Below, in pieces: positions 38,910-49,522 of a stretch of 64,000 nt of DNA. Origin of the DNA: Ottowia sp. (lineage in GTDB: Bacteria; Pseudomonadota; Gammaproteobacteria; Burkholderiales; Burkholderiaceae_C); NCBI RefSeq assembly GCF_016703145.1, contig NZ_JADJCO010000003.1, positions 186,001 to 250,000 on the forward strand. The letters run 5' to 3'. The notes beneath the pieces are model-generated. The model saw only the letters and a program-made list of their open reading frames with translations. It had not been told where the DNA came from and ran no database searches. How positions within the stretch are numbered: position 1 is the first letter of the stretch; each line of letters opens with the position of its first letter. The position numbers and the translations under genes are program-made.

Positions 38910-40141
38910 GTGGGTTCTCCGGTTGAATCTGGAGCAAGGCAGGCGCCGCTGGCCAGCAGCGCGTCGATCTGTTCGTGGGAATAGCCGGCCTGGGCCAGCA
39001 GCGCGCGCGTGTGCTGGCCCAGGCGCGGGGCGTGTGCCGGTTCGCGCGCGGGCGGCGTGGCACTCCAGCGCGTGGGGTGGGCCAGGGCGTGCATCGGCCC
39101 CTCGGTGGGGTGCACGGTGTCGCTCACGAAGCCGGTGGCGCGCAACTGCGGGTTGGCCAGCAGCTCGGCGGGCGAGTTCATCGGCATGTGGGGCACGTCG
39201 GCCGCATCCAGCAGCGCCTGCCACTCGGCCGTGGTGCGCGTGCGCAGGATGCGCGCCACCTCGGCATACACGGCGTCGATGTGGGCGGCGCGCGCGCCGT
39301 GCGTGGCGAAGCGCTCGTCGCGCGCCAGGCCCTCGCTTTCGCCGATGGCGGCGAAGAAGCTGCGCCAGTGCTTGTCGTTGTAGATCAGCACGCACAGCAT
39401 GCCGTCCGCCGTGGCATAGGGCTTGCGGTGCGTGGTCAGCAGGCGCGCGTAGCCGGGCTCGCCCAGCGGCGGCTCGAAGGTCAGGCCCGCCATGTGGTCG
39501 CCCAGCACGAACTGCGCCATGGCCTCGAACATGGGCACCACGATGGCCTGGCCCTGGCCCGTTTTCTCGCGGGCGTAGAGCGCGGCGGTGACGGCGTACA
39601 CGGCGTGCAGGCCCGTCACGCGGTCCGACAGCGTGGTGGGCGCGTAGGCGGGCTCGGGCGCGCCGTACTGCTGCATCAGCCAGGGGATGCCGGTGGCGCC
39701 CTGGATCAGGTCGTCGTAGGCGGGGCGCGCGGCGTCGGGGCCCTCCTGGTCAAAGCCGCAGCAGCTCACGTGGATGAGGCGCGGGTTGCGCGCGCGCACG
39801 GCTTCGTAGTCCAGCCCCAGCCGCGCCATGGCCTGCGGGCGCACGTTGCTGATGAGCACGTCGCAGCCCTCGGCGAGTTTGAGCGCCGCCTCGCGCCCGT
39901 CGGGGTGCTTGAGGTCGAGCACGATGCTCTGCTTGCCCGCGTTGGCGTGCAAGAAGATGTGGCCCATGCCCGCGTGGCGCATGGGGCCCACGTGGCGCAT
40001 GTTGTCGCCCTCGGGCGTCTCCACCTTGATGACCTCGGCGCCGAGCTGCGCCAGGATCTGCGTGGCGAACGGCCCGAGGATGACCGTGGTGAGGTCGAGG
40101 ATGCGCACGCCCGCGAGGGGGCCGGCGGGAGCGGTATTCAT
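38906..40141 (-). CDS. CaiB/BaiF (class III) CoA-transferase
   Basis: Transfers CoA between acyl-CoA and a free acid. It has 411 residues: PLAGVRILDLTTVILGPFAT and LGAEVIKVETPEGDNMRHVG at the N-terminus; the catalytic Asp lies in the middle region near AYDDLIQGATGI. It probably activates the acid that the receptor upstream binds, feeding the acyl-CoA dehydrogenase. ATG 40141; 5 nt from the receptor gene. Confidence 0.92.
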   Translation of the reverse strand: MNTAPAGPLAGVRILDLTTVILGPFATQILAQLGAEVIKVETPEGDNMRHVGPMRHAGMGHIFLHANAGKQSIVLDLKHPDGREAALKLAEGCDVLISNVRPQAMARLGLDYEAVRARNPRLIHVSCCGFDQEGPDAARPAYDDLIQGATGIPWLMQQYGAPEPAYAPTTLSDRVTGLHAVYAVTAALYAREKTGQGQAIVVPMFEAMAQFVLGDHMAGLTFEPPLGEPGYARLLTTHRKPYATADGMLCVLIYNDKHWRSFFAAIGESEGLARDERFATHGARAAHIDAVYAEVARILRTRTTAEWQALLDAADVPHMPMNSPAELLANPQLRATGFVSDTVHPTEGPMHALAHPTRWSATPPAREPAHAPRLGQHTRALLAQAGYSHEQIDALLASGACLAPDSTGEPT

Positions 40142-40146
40142 GGCTG

Positions 40147-41115
40147 TCACTCGGGCTGGATGCCGGCCTGCTGGATCAGCGTGCGCCAGTGCGTGAGCTG
40201 GCCGGCCACGTATTGCGCGAACTCCTCGGGGGTCTTGCTGGGCCAGACCTGGAAGCCGATCTGCGCCAGCTTGTCCTGCAGGTCCTTGTCGGCCAGCACG
40301 GCCTGCAGCTCGGTGTTCAGGCGCTGCACCACGGCGGGCGGCAGGCCGGCGGGGCCGAAGATGCCGTTCCACGACGTCAGGTCGAACCCCTTCACCGTCT
40401 GGCCGATGGGCGGCGCGCCCGGCAGCAACGCCGTGGGCTGGGCGGTGGTGATGCCCAGCGTGCGCACCTTGTCGGTCTTGAGCATGCCCATGCCCGAACC
40501 CAGGTCGGCCACGTACACCTGCACCTGGCCGCCCACGAGGTCGGTCATGGCCTGCGGGCTCGACTTGTAGGGAATGCCGACGATGTCCACCTTGGCGATG
40601 TGCTTGATGCTCTCCATCGCCACCAGCGAGGTGCTGTTGGGCGTGGCGTAGCTCAGCTTGCCGGGATTGGCGCGCGCGTAGTCGAGCAACTCGGCCAGCG
40701 TCCTGGCGGGCAGCGAGGGATGCACGGCCAGCGCGAACGGCAGCTCGCCCACGCGCGCCACGGGCGTGAAGTCCTTGATCGGGTCGTACTTCAGGCTCTT
40801 GTACAGCGCGGGGTTGGCCGAGTGCGAGGTGTTGGTCGTCATGAACAGCGTGTAGCCGTCGGGCTTGGCCTTGGCGACGAACTGCGCGGCCACCTGGGCG
40901 TTGGCGCCCGGCTTGTTGTCCACGATCACCGGCTGCTTGAGCCGCGCGGCCAGCCCCGAGGCCACGGCGCGCGCCACCGAATCGGTGCCGCTGCCCGCCG
41001 CGAAGGGCACGACGAGGGTGACGGGGCCACCGGGGTAGGCCGGCTGCGCCAGCGCCGCCGTGGCGCCGGTGGCCAGGGCGCACGCGGCGAGCGCGGCGCG
41101 GAGGATGGTCTTCAT
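40147..41115 (-). CDS. Bug-family tripartite tricarboxylate transporter receptor
   Basis: Periplasmic solute-binding protein (TctC/Bug), 322 residues. Signal peptide about residues 1-23 (MKTILRAALAACALATGATA); mature start QPAYPGGPVTLVVPFAAGSG; TTNTSHSANPALYKSLKYD and the FNGIFGPAGLPPA-like segment (SWNGIFGPAGLPPAVVQRL) are typical. No tctAB membrane genes are present, as is common for Bug receptors. First gene of the cluster running to 36431. Confidence 0.93.
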   Translation of the reverse strand: MKTILRAALAACALATGATAALAQPAYPGGPVTLVVPFAAGSGTDSVARAVASGLAARLKQPVIVDNKPGANAQVAAQFVAKAKPDGYTLFMTTNTSHSANPALYKSLKYDPIKDFTPVARVGELPFALAVHPSLPARTLAELLDYARANPGKLSYATPNSTSLVAMESIKHIAKVDIVGIPYKSSPQAMTDLVGGQVQVYVADLGSGMGMLKTDKVRTLGITTAQPTALLPGAPPIGQTVKGFDLTSWNGIFGPAGLPPAVVQRLNTELQAVLADKDLQDKLAQIGFQVWPSKTPEEFAQYVAGQLTHWRTLIQQAGIQPE

Positions 41116-41389
41116 GGTTCGTCTCCTGTGCTGTGGAATGGCAGGCCCCATGCGCAGGGCCTGGGCGCGATCTTGGGCGGGGCGGCGATTCAAGTCCAAT
41201 TCAATCGCTGGACCGATCGATAGGATTCGCAAATCGTTGGACGAGGCTAGTACGCCGGCACCCGCTGCGACGCACAATAGGCGCTTGACGCCGGTCGCCA
41301 CCCCCCGCTCGCCGTCCATTCAGAGCCAAATCGGCATCCAGCCAGCGCCAGCAAATCGCGAACAGCTATCAAAAGAAGAGTTTCCGCCC
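41116..41389. promoter_or_regulatory. Divergent intergenic region, Bug receptor/recQ
   Basis: Contains AATCGCTGGACCGAT (near 41203) and a second related AATCGTTGGACGAGG (near 41231), a direct repeat that might bind the LysR protein of the cluster. A dispersed repeat occupies 41318-41377 and contributes the purine-rich AAGAAGAG in front of recQ. Confidence 0.35.
41318..41377. repeat. Dispersed palindrome-ended repeat, copy 8 (recQ leader)
   Basis: Forward copy: ATTCAGAGCCAAATCGGCAT, CCAGCCAGCGCC and ACAGCTATCAAAAGAAGAG. Its right end supplies the likely ribosome binding site of recQ. Confidence 0.65.
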
Positions 41390-43324
<1,935 letters not shown>

Positions 43325-43633
43325 GGGCGCGAGGCGACCCTGGCCAGCGAACACGACGCGGCCGGCGCCCCCATCGCACGGTTCGTCACCGCTGGCGAAC
43401 TCGACCACTTCAGCCACCGCTACAACGCCGATGACGGCTTCGGGCCGCTGCGCGCCGTGCTGCGCCACCCCGAATGCGATGCGGGCACCGCCCTGCTCAT
43501 CTACTGGCAGTTCCATGAGCTGCTGGACGACCCGCGGGCCCGCGCCGCCACGCAAACGGAGCTGGAACGCGCGGGCGTTGGGTGCGGACCATGCGCGGGG
43601 GTTTCCGCGCCCGGCAGCCCGGACCACCCTTGA
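43325..43633 (+). pseudogene. DUF4274-like remnant directly after recQ
   Basis: In the recQ frame, right after its TAG, about 100 codons read on without ATG. They contain FVTAGELDHFSHRYNADDG and VLRHPECDAGTALLIYWQF, the latter resembling DUF4274 proteins (hP-x-cD-x-GTAL-xx-YW). No start codon or ribosome binding site is visible, so I take it as a remnant or a gene that lost its start. From here to 43740 I see nothing else. Confidence 0.45.
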
Positions 43634-43728
43634 CGGCACCGCTGGCCGCCACGGCAGACGCCCCTTGACCGACGGCGGTGTAGGCAAGCGGCAAAACCTG
43701 GCCCCCTCCGCGCTTCCTCAATGCAACG

Positions 43729-43760
43729 CGCTTCACCCGCAGCGGCGACTCGATTAGAAT
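43729..43760 (+). promoter_or_regulatory. Predicted promoter of vapBC
   Basis: TTCACC, 17 bp, TAGAAT, followed by AT-rich sequence with the GTGCAC palindrome (43772-43777), a possible site for VapB autoregulation. Confidence 0.5.
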
Positions 43761-43793
43761 ACACACATCAAAGTGCACACAATTGAGGCCGTC

Positions 43794-44084
43794 ATGATGT
43801 CCACACCGCATGCGTCCACCCGCCTGCACGCCACCAGCACCCGGGTGTTCATGAACGGCAACAGCCAGGCCGTGCGCATCCCGCAGGAATTCCGTCTGGA
43901 CTGCAAGCAGGTGGAGATCAGCCGCAACGCCGACGGCGATCTGGTGCTGCACCCGCTGAACGCCATCGGCAGCCGGGGCGACAACCTGCTGCAGGCGCTG
44001 GCCGGGTTCGATGCCGATTTCGTGCAGGCACTGGAGGCAGACCGCCGCGACCCCGACGCGCCGCAGGAGCGCGAGCCGCTGTGA
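43794..44084 (+). CDS. vapB: VapB/VagC-type antitoxin
   Basis: DNA-binding antitoxin of 96 residues with an AbrB-type swapped-hairpin domain: STRVFMNGNSQAVRIPQEFR. The C-terminal tail (QALEADRRDPDAPQERE) would wrap the toxin. The ATG at 43794 has the Shine-Dalgarno GAGG 5 nt upstream; upstream in-frame GTG 43773 is too close to the predicted promoter. The last codon overlaps the vapC start. Confidence 0.88.
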   Translation: MMSTPHASTRLHATSTRVFMNGNSQAVRIPQEFRLDCKQVEISRNADGDLVLHPLNAIGSRGDNLLQALAGFDADFVQALEADRRDPDAPQEREPL

Positions 44085-44494
44085 TCTACATGCTGGACAC
44101 CAACACCTTGATCTACCTGATCAAGCACCGCCCCGCCAGCGTGGCCGAGCGCGTGGACCGCCTGGCGCCCGATGACAGCCTGTGCATGTCGTTCATCACC
44201 TACGCGGAACTGCTCAAGGGCGCCGAGCGCAGCACCCGCCCTGAAGAGGTGCGGCGCCAGCTTGCCGCGCTGGTGCGGCAGGTGCCCGTGCGCTACCAGG
44301 CAGACGCTGCGCTGTGCGCGCATTACGCCCGCCACGCCACGCGCCTGAAGGAAGCCGGCACGCCCATCGGCGGCAACGACTTGTGGATCGCCTGCCATGC
44401 GCTGGCCTTGAGCTGCGTGCTGGTGACCAACAACCTGCGTGAGTTCCAGCGCATCGACGCGTTGGCGTTGGAGAACTGGGCTGACGCAGGGTAG
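44081..44494 (+). CDS. vapC: VapC PIN-domain ribonuclease toxin
   Basis: A 137-residue PIN nuclease. Acidic residues are visible: Asp6 in YMLDTNTLIYLI, Glu in ITYAELLKGAE, Asp in GGNDLWIACHAL. These toxins cleave tRNA or rRNA until bound by VapB. The GTG start overlaps the vapB stop (GTGA), the usual coupling. Confidence 0.93.
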   Translation: MIYMLDTNTLIYLIKHRPASVAERVDRLAPDDSLCMSFITYAELLKGAERSTRPEEVRRQLAALVRQVPVRYQADAALCAHYARHATRLKEAGTPIGGNDLWIACHALALSCVLVTNNLREFQRIDALALENWADAG

Positions 44495-44524
44495 CTCCGG
44501 GCTCACACTGGACGCCACCGCCGC

Positions 44525-45133
44525 ATGCCCCCCATCGCCGTCATCGACTTCGAGACCACCGGCATCTCGCCCGGCCAGGGCGCGCGGGCGACCGAGGTGG
44601 CCATCGTGCTGCTGGAGCGCGGCCAGGTGGTGGACCGGTTCCAGAGCCTCATGAAGACCGGCGCGTGGATTCCACCCTTCATCACCCAGCTCACCGGCAT
44701 CACCAACGCCATGGTGAGCGCCGCGCCCGAGGCGGTCGGGGTGATGCGGGACGCGGCGCGCTTCGTGGGCGATGCGCCCATGGTGGCGCACAACGCCGCG
44801 TTCGACAGCAAGTTCTGGCAGGCCGAGCTGGCCCGCGCCGGGCTGGCCGCGCCGCAGCCCTTCGCCTGCACGGTGCTGCTGTCGCGCCGCCTGTACCCGC
44901 AGGCGCCCAGCCACAAGCTGGGCACGCTGGTGGACTACCACCGCCTGCCCCGCACGGGCCAGGCGCACCGGGCGCTGGCCGACGCCGAGATGGCCGCCGC
45001 GCTGCTGGCCCGCATGCAGCACGACCTGCGCACGCGCTGGCGCGTGGCCGAGCCCTCGCATGCGCTGCTGCAGACGCTGCAGCGCTGCGCCAAGCCCGCC
45101 GTGGGTGCGCTGCTGGCGCGGCATGCCGGGTGA
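44525..45133 (+). CDS. DnaQ-like 3'-5' exonuclease
   Basis: A 202-residue DEDD exonuclease similar to the PolC/DnaQ epsilon proofreading domain: Asp-x-Glu in IAVIDFETTGISPGQG, VAHNAAFDSKFWQAEL, and the third motif AHRALADAEMAAALLARM. It is probably a stand-alone nuclease rather than the replicative epsilon subunit. It is 30 bp from vapC and converges on the ubiquitin-like gene. Confidence 0.88.
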   Translation: MPPIAVIDFETTGISPGQGARATEVAIVLLERGQVVDRFQSLMKTGAWIPPFITQLTGITNAMVSAAPEAVGVMRDAARFVGDAPMVAHNAAFDSKFWQAELARAGLAAPQPFACTVLLSRRLYPQAPSHKLGTLVDYHRLPRTGQAHRALADAEMAAALLARMQHDLRTRWRVAEPSHALLQTLQRCAKPAVGALLARHAG

Positions 45134-45321
45134 AAATTTTAATCTGACCCCATTTCCCCCCATTTCCCCGCAAGGAGGAGCAACGCCGCATGGCGCGGCG
45201 AGCGCGGTGCTGGCGGGTGCGTAGCGCTCTCACCCGAAAGGTGAAGGTCATCGAAGCCGTCGAGGTCAATGCTCACGCGGCTTTCCCGAGGGTGACAAGC
45301 GGTCAACTGCCGTTTCTAGGG
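45134..45321. other. Intergenic, no feature recognised
   Basis: 188 bp between the convergent ends of the exonuclease and ubiquitin-like genes. I see no gene and no U-tract terminator. Confidence 0.5.
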
Positions 45322-45669
45322 TCAATGACCTGGCGCGATGGCGCGGGACAAGCGTCGACGGCGGCGCAGCACGGCACCCAGGCCCAGCGCGAGGGCCATG
45401 GCACCCCGGCCGATCGGTGACAGCGTGGGCACGGCCGCGATCCGGGGCTGCTGGCGCAGAACCAGGTGCAGCGTGGATTCCTTCTGGATGTTGTAGTCCG
45501 CGAGCGTGCGGCCGTCTTCCAGTAGCTTGCCGGCGAAGATCAGCCGTTGCTGATCGGGCGGGATATTCAGTTGGTCCTGGATTTTCTGCTTGACGTTCTC
45601 AATCGTGTCGCTCGACTCGACTTCGAGCGCAATGGTATTGCCGGTCAGTGTCTTGACGAAAATCTGCAT
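45322..45669 (-). CDS. Ubiquitin-like protein with IPTL-CTERM-like tail
   Basis: 115 residues. Residues 1-72 match eukaryotic ubiquitin at 63 of 72 positions (substitutions K11N, T14A, P19S, A28Q, K33Q, E34L, G35N, Q49L, S57A). Lys6, 27, 29, 48 and 63 and the Leu8/Ile44/Val70 patch remain. The C-terminal LRGG is replaced by LRQQPR, so there is no diglycine for conjugation. The tail VPTLSPIGRGAM, a short hydrophobic segment and RRRRR fits the IPTL-CTERM sorting signal. There is no N-terminal signal peptide: ATG 45669 has a good AAGGA 5 nt upstream, and an in-frame stop lies about 16 codons before it. Less GC-rich than neighbours. Origin by transfer from a eukaryote is inferred. Confidence 0.9.
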   Translation of the reverse strand: MQIFVKTLTGNTIALEVESSDTIENVKQKIQDQLNIPPDQQRLIFAGKLLEDGRTLADYNIQKESTLHLVLRQQPRIAAVPTLSPIGRGAMALALGLGAVLRRRRRLSRAIAPGH

Positions 45670-45686
45670 GCCATTCCTTGAGGGTC

Positions 45687-45727
45687 CCGGTTGGGTAAGG
45701 GGGCGCCCATCCTACGCCCAACCGGGA
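45687..45727. promoter_or_regulatory. Long inverted repeat upstream of the ubiquitin-like gene
   Basis: TCCCGGTTGGG (45687-45697) and CCCAACCGGGA (45717-45727) form an 11-bp perfect inverted repeat around a 19-nt centre, 18 bp before the ATG. It could be an operator or a 5' leader hairpin. Confidence 0.6.
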
Positions 45728-45808
45728 TGCCTTCAGGCCCCCCACTCGATCCAGGCGAATGCGCGCCCGATGGGCCTCACGGCAGGCATTCGCGATCCGG
45801 CAAACCAT

Positions 45809-45835
45809 GAAAAAGGAGCGCTAAATGCGCTCCTT
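45809..45835 (-). terminator. Terminator of the large surface-protein gene
   Basis: On the minus strand AAGGAGCGC, a 5-nt loop and GCGCTCCTT form a stem followed by TTTTTC, 37 bp after the stop at 45872. It separates this gene from the ubiquitin-like gene downstream. Confidence 0.8.
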
Positions 45836-45871
45836 CTCGTGTCAGCAAGCGGCCTCAAAGGCCGCCAGTGC

Positions 45872-48800
45872 TCAGCCCGCCCTGCGGCGGCTCAGGCCCA
45901 GGCCGCCCAGCAGCAGCGCCAGCAGCGCCAGCCCCGGCCAGCCCATCACCGGCACCGGCGTCGGCGCCGCAGCCGTGCGCTTCTCGGCGAAGTTGTTGCC
46001 GGTGGAATCCACCGTCCCCATCGTCAGGGTGATGGTGCTGTCGCCCGTGCCGCTGTCCCCCGTCTGGCCGGTGCCGCCCACCCCCGGCGTGTTGTAGGCG
46101 TTGGTGTAGCCGCTGGGCTGCGTCTCCGTCAGCGTGCATTGCGCGCCCGACTGCAGCCCGGTGAAGCTGTAGCCGCCCTCGGCGTCCGTGGTGGTGCTCT
46201 GGTCGAACGCAGGGTTGGTGCACACCAGCCGCACGCTCGTGCCCGCGATGCCGGGGTCGGTGGCGTTGCCATCATCGGTCGTGTTGCCGCTCTTCTCCTC
46301 ATACACCCGGCCCGACACCGCCAGCCCCTCCACCGCGCTCACCGTCACCCCCGCGCAGCCGCCGTTGTTGCCGGTGCTCGCCTCGGCCTGTCCCGACAGA
46401 CCCACGCCGGCGCAGTTGTCCAGCCGCACGCCAGTGGCGGCCGCGGGCGTGGCCAGGGCGGTGACGGTGATGTCGCCCCCCACTTGGGCGCCCGGCAGGA
46501 TCGGCAGCGCGCCGGTGTACTGGCAGCGCACCTCGGCCGGCGTCGAGGCGCCGCAGTTCCAGTCGGTGCCCGTCGCCGGCAGTTGCGCCAGCAGGCCAGC
46601 CGGCATCGGATCGGTCATCACGATGGTCGGCGCGGGGTTGGCCAGGATGGCACCCATGTCCTCACCCGTGTTGTTGGCCACGCGGATGGTGAACACCGCC
46701 GTCTCCCCGTGCTTCAGCTCCCCCGGCGCGGCCGTCTTGCCCAGCACCAGGTCGGGCATCACCACGCGCGTTTGCACCAGGTTCGAGCTGGGCCGGCGCG
46801 CCTGCAGGCTGGACGAATCGGCGATGAAGTCGTTCCAGTACACGTTGCCCTGGGCATTGCCCGCCGCCAGCACCGGCACGTGCAGGCGATAGCTGCCCCC
46901 GGCCGGCATCTGGGCGCTGCCCAGGGGCCGCGCCAGGATGGCGGTGGCCGCGCCCGCATCGACCGGACAGTTGGCCTCCCCGAACTGCGCCGAGGTACAC
47001 CAGTTGGTGCCGAGGGCAGAGTTGGTGCCCGTGCCCACCAGGTTGTGCCCGGCGTGGTAAGGATCGCGGTGGATGTCGCCCGGCGCATTGCTGGTGTAGC
47101 GCACCGCCATGGCGGCATCCGCCACGGCGCCAGGTTCAGCCACGGGCGCGGCGATGGGGCCAGCCAGGCGCAAGGTGCCCGCGTAAGCGCTGCCGCGCGC
47201 ATCGCCGCTGGCGTAAGGCAGCACGTCGAGCAGGCGCACGTCGTTCAGCGGGTTGCCCACGGCCGTGTAGCTGAGCACGTACTCGAAGCCCGTGTTGGCC
47301 GGCACCGCGCCCGCGCTCACGGCTTTGTCGATCACCAGGCCTGAATCGCTGGAGATGCGCAGGCTGTAGTTGCCGATGCTGCACGAGCTGCCCGACCCCG
47401 CACCGAGGCCGGGACGCGGCGCGCATTGAAAGCCTTGGGTAGCCCCGTTGTAGATGGCGTCGAGGCGCCGGTTCAATGGCGAGTCGGCCACCGAGGTGTT
47501 GAGCAGGGTGATATTGGTCGGCGCCGTGGGCGAGACCACGGCCGTGAACTGCAGCGGCGGCTGGTCGCCGCTGGCGTCGCCGATGGGCGCCTTGACGAAG
47601 GTGCGGTTTGCAAGCGTCCACCTGCACGCCTGGAAGCCCGGGGCCACCGAGCCGGAGGCGAACGGGCCGCTGGGCGTCACGCCGGGCGCCGCGCACACCG
47701 GGTCGGCGATCGGCGTGCCGCCGAAGCTGGAGCTGCCGGGCCGGTACGCCACGTGCTGGGGCAGCACGTCCCAGACGACGATGTCGGCCGGATGCGCGTC
47801 GGTGCTGCTGGTCGCGTTGACCACCAGGCGGTAGGTGACGGCCGAGGCGCGGCTGACCGGGCCGCCGGGCTGGTAGGGGGCCAGCGCGGTCTTGGTGATG
47901 CCCACGTACTCGGTGCGGGTGATGCGCAGCGCGTCGGAAGAGCGGAGCGGGTCGCCGACGCCGGTTTCACCCTGCCAGAACGCCTGGTTGGGGCTGATCG
48001 ACTCCAGTGTGTCATCGCCGACCGCATGCGTCACCGTGGTGATGGGTGGGTTGGCGTTGGAGTTTTGCCGCACCAGGTCGGTCGTGTCGTGGCGGTAGTT
48101 GCTTCTGACCTGCAGGGGAAAGTACAAGAGCAACTGGGTGCTGGCGGGAAATTCGTCGTAGCTGCCGCGCACGCGCGTCACGTCGGCCAGGGTATGGCCC
48201 GCGGCTTCCAGCGCGGCGATGGAGTCAAACCACGTGGCATCGCCATCGGCGCACCCGGCAGTGGCCTGGGTGCCAGCGTTGGCCCCCGACTGAAGCGGAT
48301 TGCCCACACCCGTGATTTCGTACTCACCGGTGACGCTGCTGTGGCTGTCCCAGCCGTTGTTCGTCGTGCCCGTGCCGCCCACGCCCAACTGCCAATTCAG
48401 GGTGAAAGCGGGATCCCCTGCGAGGGTTCTTGTCAGGATGCCTGTGCCCGCATCCTTTCGATAGCTCGCGGAGGCCGTCGCAATCGTGCGCAGGTCGGCA
48501 AAGCTCAGGCGGGCGTTGTCGATCTTCTCGCACGCATAGCCCGCGTCGAAACCTGCTGCATTCGCTCTCATGTGAAGCCGCGCGGCCAACATCTGGCCTG
48601 GCGCTGCCTGGTTGACGAATGTGTCGCTCGTCATGTTGGGATCTCGCGGCAGGATGTCGATGTTGGCGCCGGTCAAGGCATTGGCACTCCAGGTGTCCAA
48701 GGTCGTGTAGATCTTGCGGAAGCCGCCAGCAACCTGGTGATCAAGCCGCGCCTTGGCCTCGGCTTGCGGGCTGGTGTAGTCCTGCCCGGTCAAAGTCTTG

Positions 48801-49522
48801 CCTTTCAAGGTGGCCTTGTTGTCGACTTCGTAAGCCTGGCCGGGCGTGAGGCCGTCCAACGGGATCCACACCAGCACGGTCTTGTTGGCCACCCACCATT
48901 CGTTGGAGGCGGCGTCCAGGTCGCTGGTGACCAGGATCGCGCCGCCGCTGCCGCTCCGCGTGGGAAAGTGGGCGAGCGAGAAATTGGTGTTGGTGACGTT
49001 GAAGCTGGCGGTCTTGGCGGTGTTGTTCACGCTGCCGCTGTCGACGGTGCACACACCGCCGCGCGCCACGGTGACGCCCGACGTGCTGGCCGTGGCGCCC
49101 AGGTCGTTCGTCAAAGAATAGTTCCAGTCGAATGGGGCGTCGCCAGCGCTGAACTGACTGCGAACGTCGCCGCAGGCATTCTGCTGGGTCGGCTCGGTGC
49201 CCGCCGCCATGCGGATGGTGGCGTAGTCGTTGACGATGTTCCAGGTCACCAGTTGGGAGCCGGGGTAGCTGGTACCGTTGCTGAAGTCGTCGTCGAAACT
49301 CCAGTCCGGTTGCAACGGCTCCAGGCCCTTGCGCGAGCCGACCGCCTTGACCCCGATGGCAAAGCCGACGACGTAGCCATCCTCCTGGTTCGGGCCTGAG
49401 CCGGGAATGAAGCGGGCGCCTATCGGGGAAGGCCGCTTGTCCACCACCCAGCGCGGCGCGGCCGACACGGTGAGTGTGGGACTACCGTACCGCGGCGGCT
49501 GGGCGTTGGCGTCGGTCAGCAC
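45872..49522 (-). CDS. Large surface/exported protein, C-terminal part (SdrD B-like, sorting tail)
   Basis: About 1216 residues of a Thr/Ser/Ala/Gly-rich extracellular protein. Repeated DUF11-like segments (e.g. YVGITKTALAPYQPGGPVS, LVIDKAVSAGAVPANTGFEY, LVLGKTAAPGELKHGETAVF) precede an SdrD B-like domain (SVRLVCTNPAFDQSTTTDAE). The C-terminus PVPVMGWPGLALLALLLGG then SRRRAG has the motif-helix-basic layout of IPTL/PEP-type sorting signals. There is no signal peptide in this frame: the N-terminus lies in another frame at 49482-50069, so the gene is interrupted by a frameshift near 49525-49560 (mutation or sequencing error). Role, probably cell-surface, inferred. Confidence 0.75.
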   Translation of the reverse strand: MLTDANAQPPRYGSPTLTVSAAPRWVVDKRPSPIGARFIPGSGPNQEDGYVVGFAIGVKAVGSRKGLEPLQPDWSFDDDFSNGTSYPGSQLVTWNIVNDYATIRMAAGTEPTQQNACGDVRSQFSAGDAPFDWNYSLTNDLGATASTSGVTVARGGVCTVDSGSVNNTAKTASFNVTNTNFSLAHFPTRSGSGGAILVTSDLDAASNEWWVANKTVLVWIPLDGLTPGQAYEVDNKATLKGKTLTGQDYTSPQAEAKARLDHQVAGGFRKIYTTLDTWSANALTGANIDILPRDPNMTSDTFVNQAAPGQMLAARLHMRANAAGFDAGYACEKIDNARLSFADLRTIATASASYRKDAGTGILTRTLAGDPAFTLNWQLGVGGTGTTNNGWDSHSSVTGEYEITGVGNPLQSGANAGTQATAGCADGDATWFDSIAALEAAGHTLADVTRVRGSYDEFPASTQLLLYFPLQVRSNYRHDTTDLVRQNSNANPPITTVTHAVGDDTLESISPNQAFWQGETGVGDPLRSSDALRITRTEYVGITKTALAPYQPGGPVSRASAVTYRLVVNATSSTDAHPADIVVWDVLPQHVAYRPGSSSFGGTPIADPVCAAPGVTPSGPFASGSVAPGFQACRWTLANRTFVKAPIGDASGDQPPLQFTAVVSPTAPTNITLLNTSVADSPLNRRLDAIYNGATQGFQCAPRPGLGAGSGSSCSIGNYSLRISSDSGLVIDKAVSAGAVPANTGFEYVLSYTAVGNPLNDVRLLDVLPYASGDARGSAYAGTLRLAGPIAAPVAEPGAVADAAMAVRYTSNAPGDIHRDPYHAGHNLVGTGTNSALGTNWCTSAQFGEANCPVDAGAATAILARPLGSAQMPAGGSYRLHVPVLAAGNAQGNVYWNDFIADSSSLQARRPSSNLVQTRVVMPDLVLGKTAAPGELKHGETAVFTIRVANNTGEDMGAILANPAPTIVMTDPMPAGLLAQLPATGTDWNCGASTPAEVRCQYTGALPILPGAQVGGDITVTALATPAAATGVRLDNCAGVGLSGQAEASTGNNGGCAGVTVSAVEGLAVSGRVYEEKSGNTTDDGNATDPGIAGTSVRLVCTNPAFDQSTTTDAEGGYSFTGLQSGAQCTLTETQPSGYTNAYNTPGVGGTGQTGDSGTGDSTITLTMGTVDSTGNNFAEKRTAAAPTPVPVMGWPGLALLALLLGGLGLSRRRAG

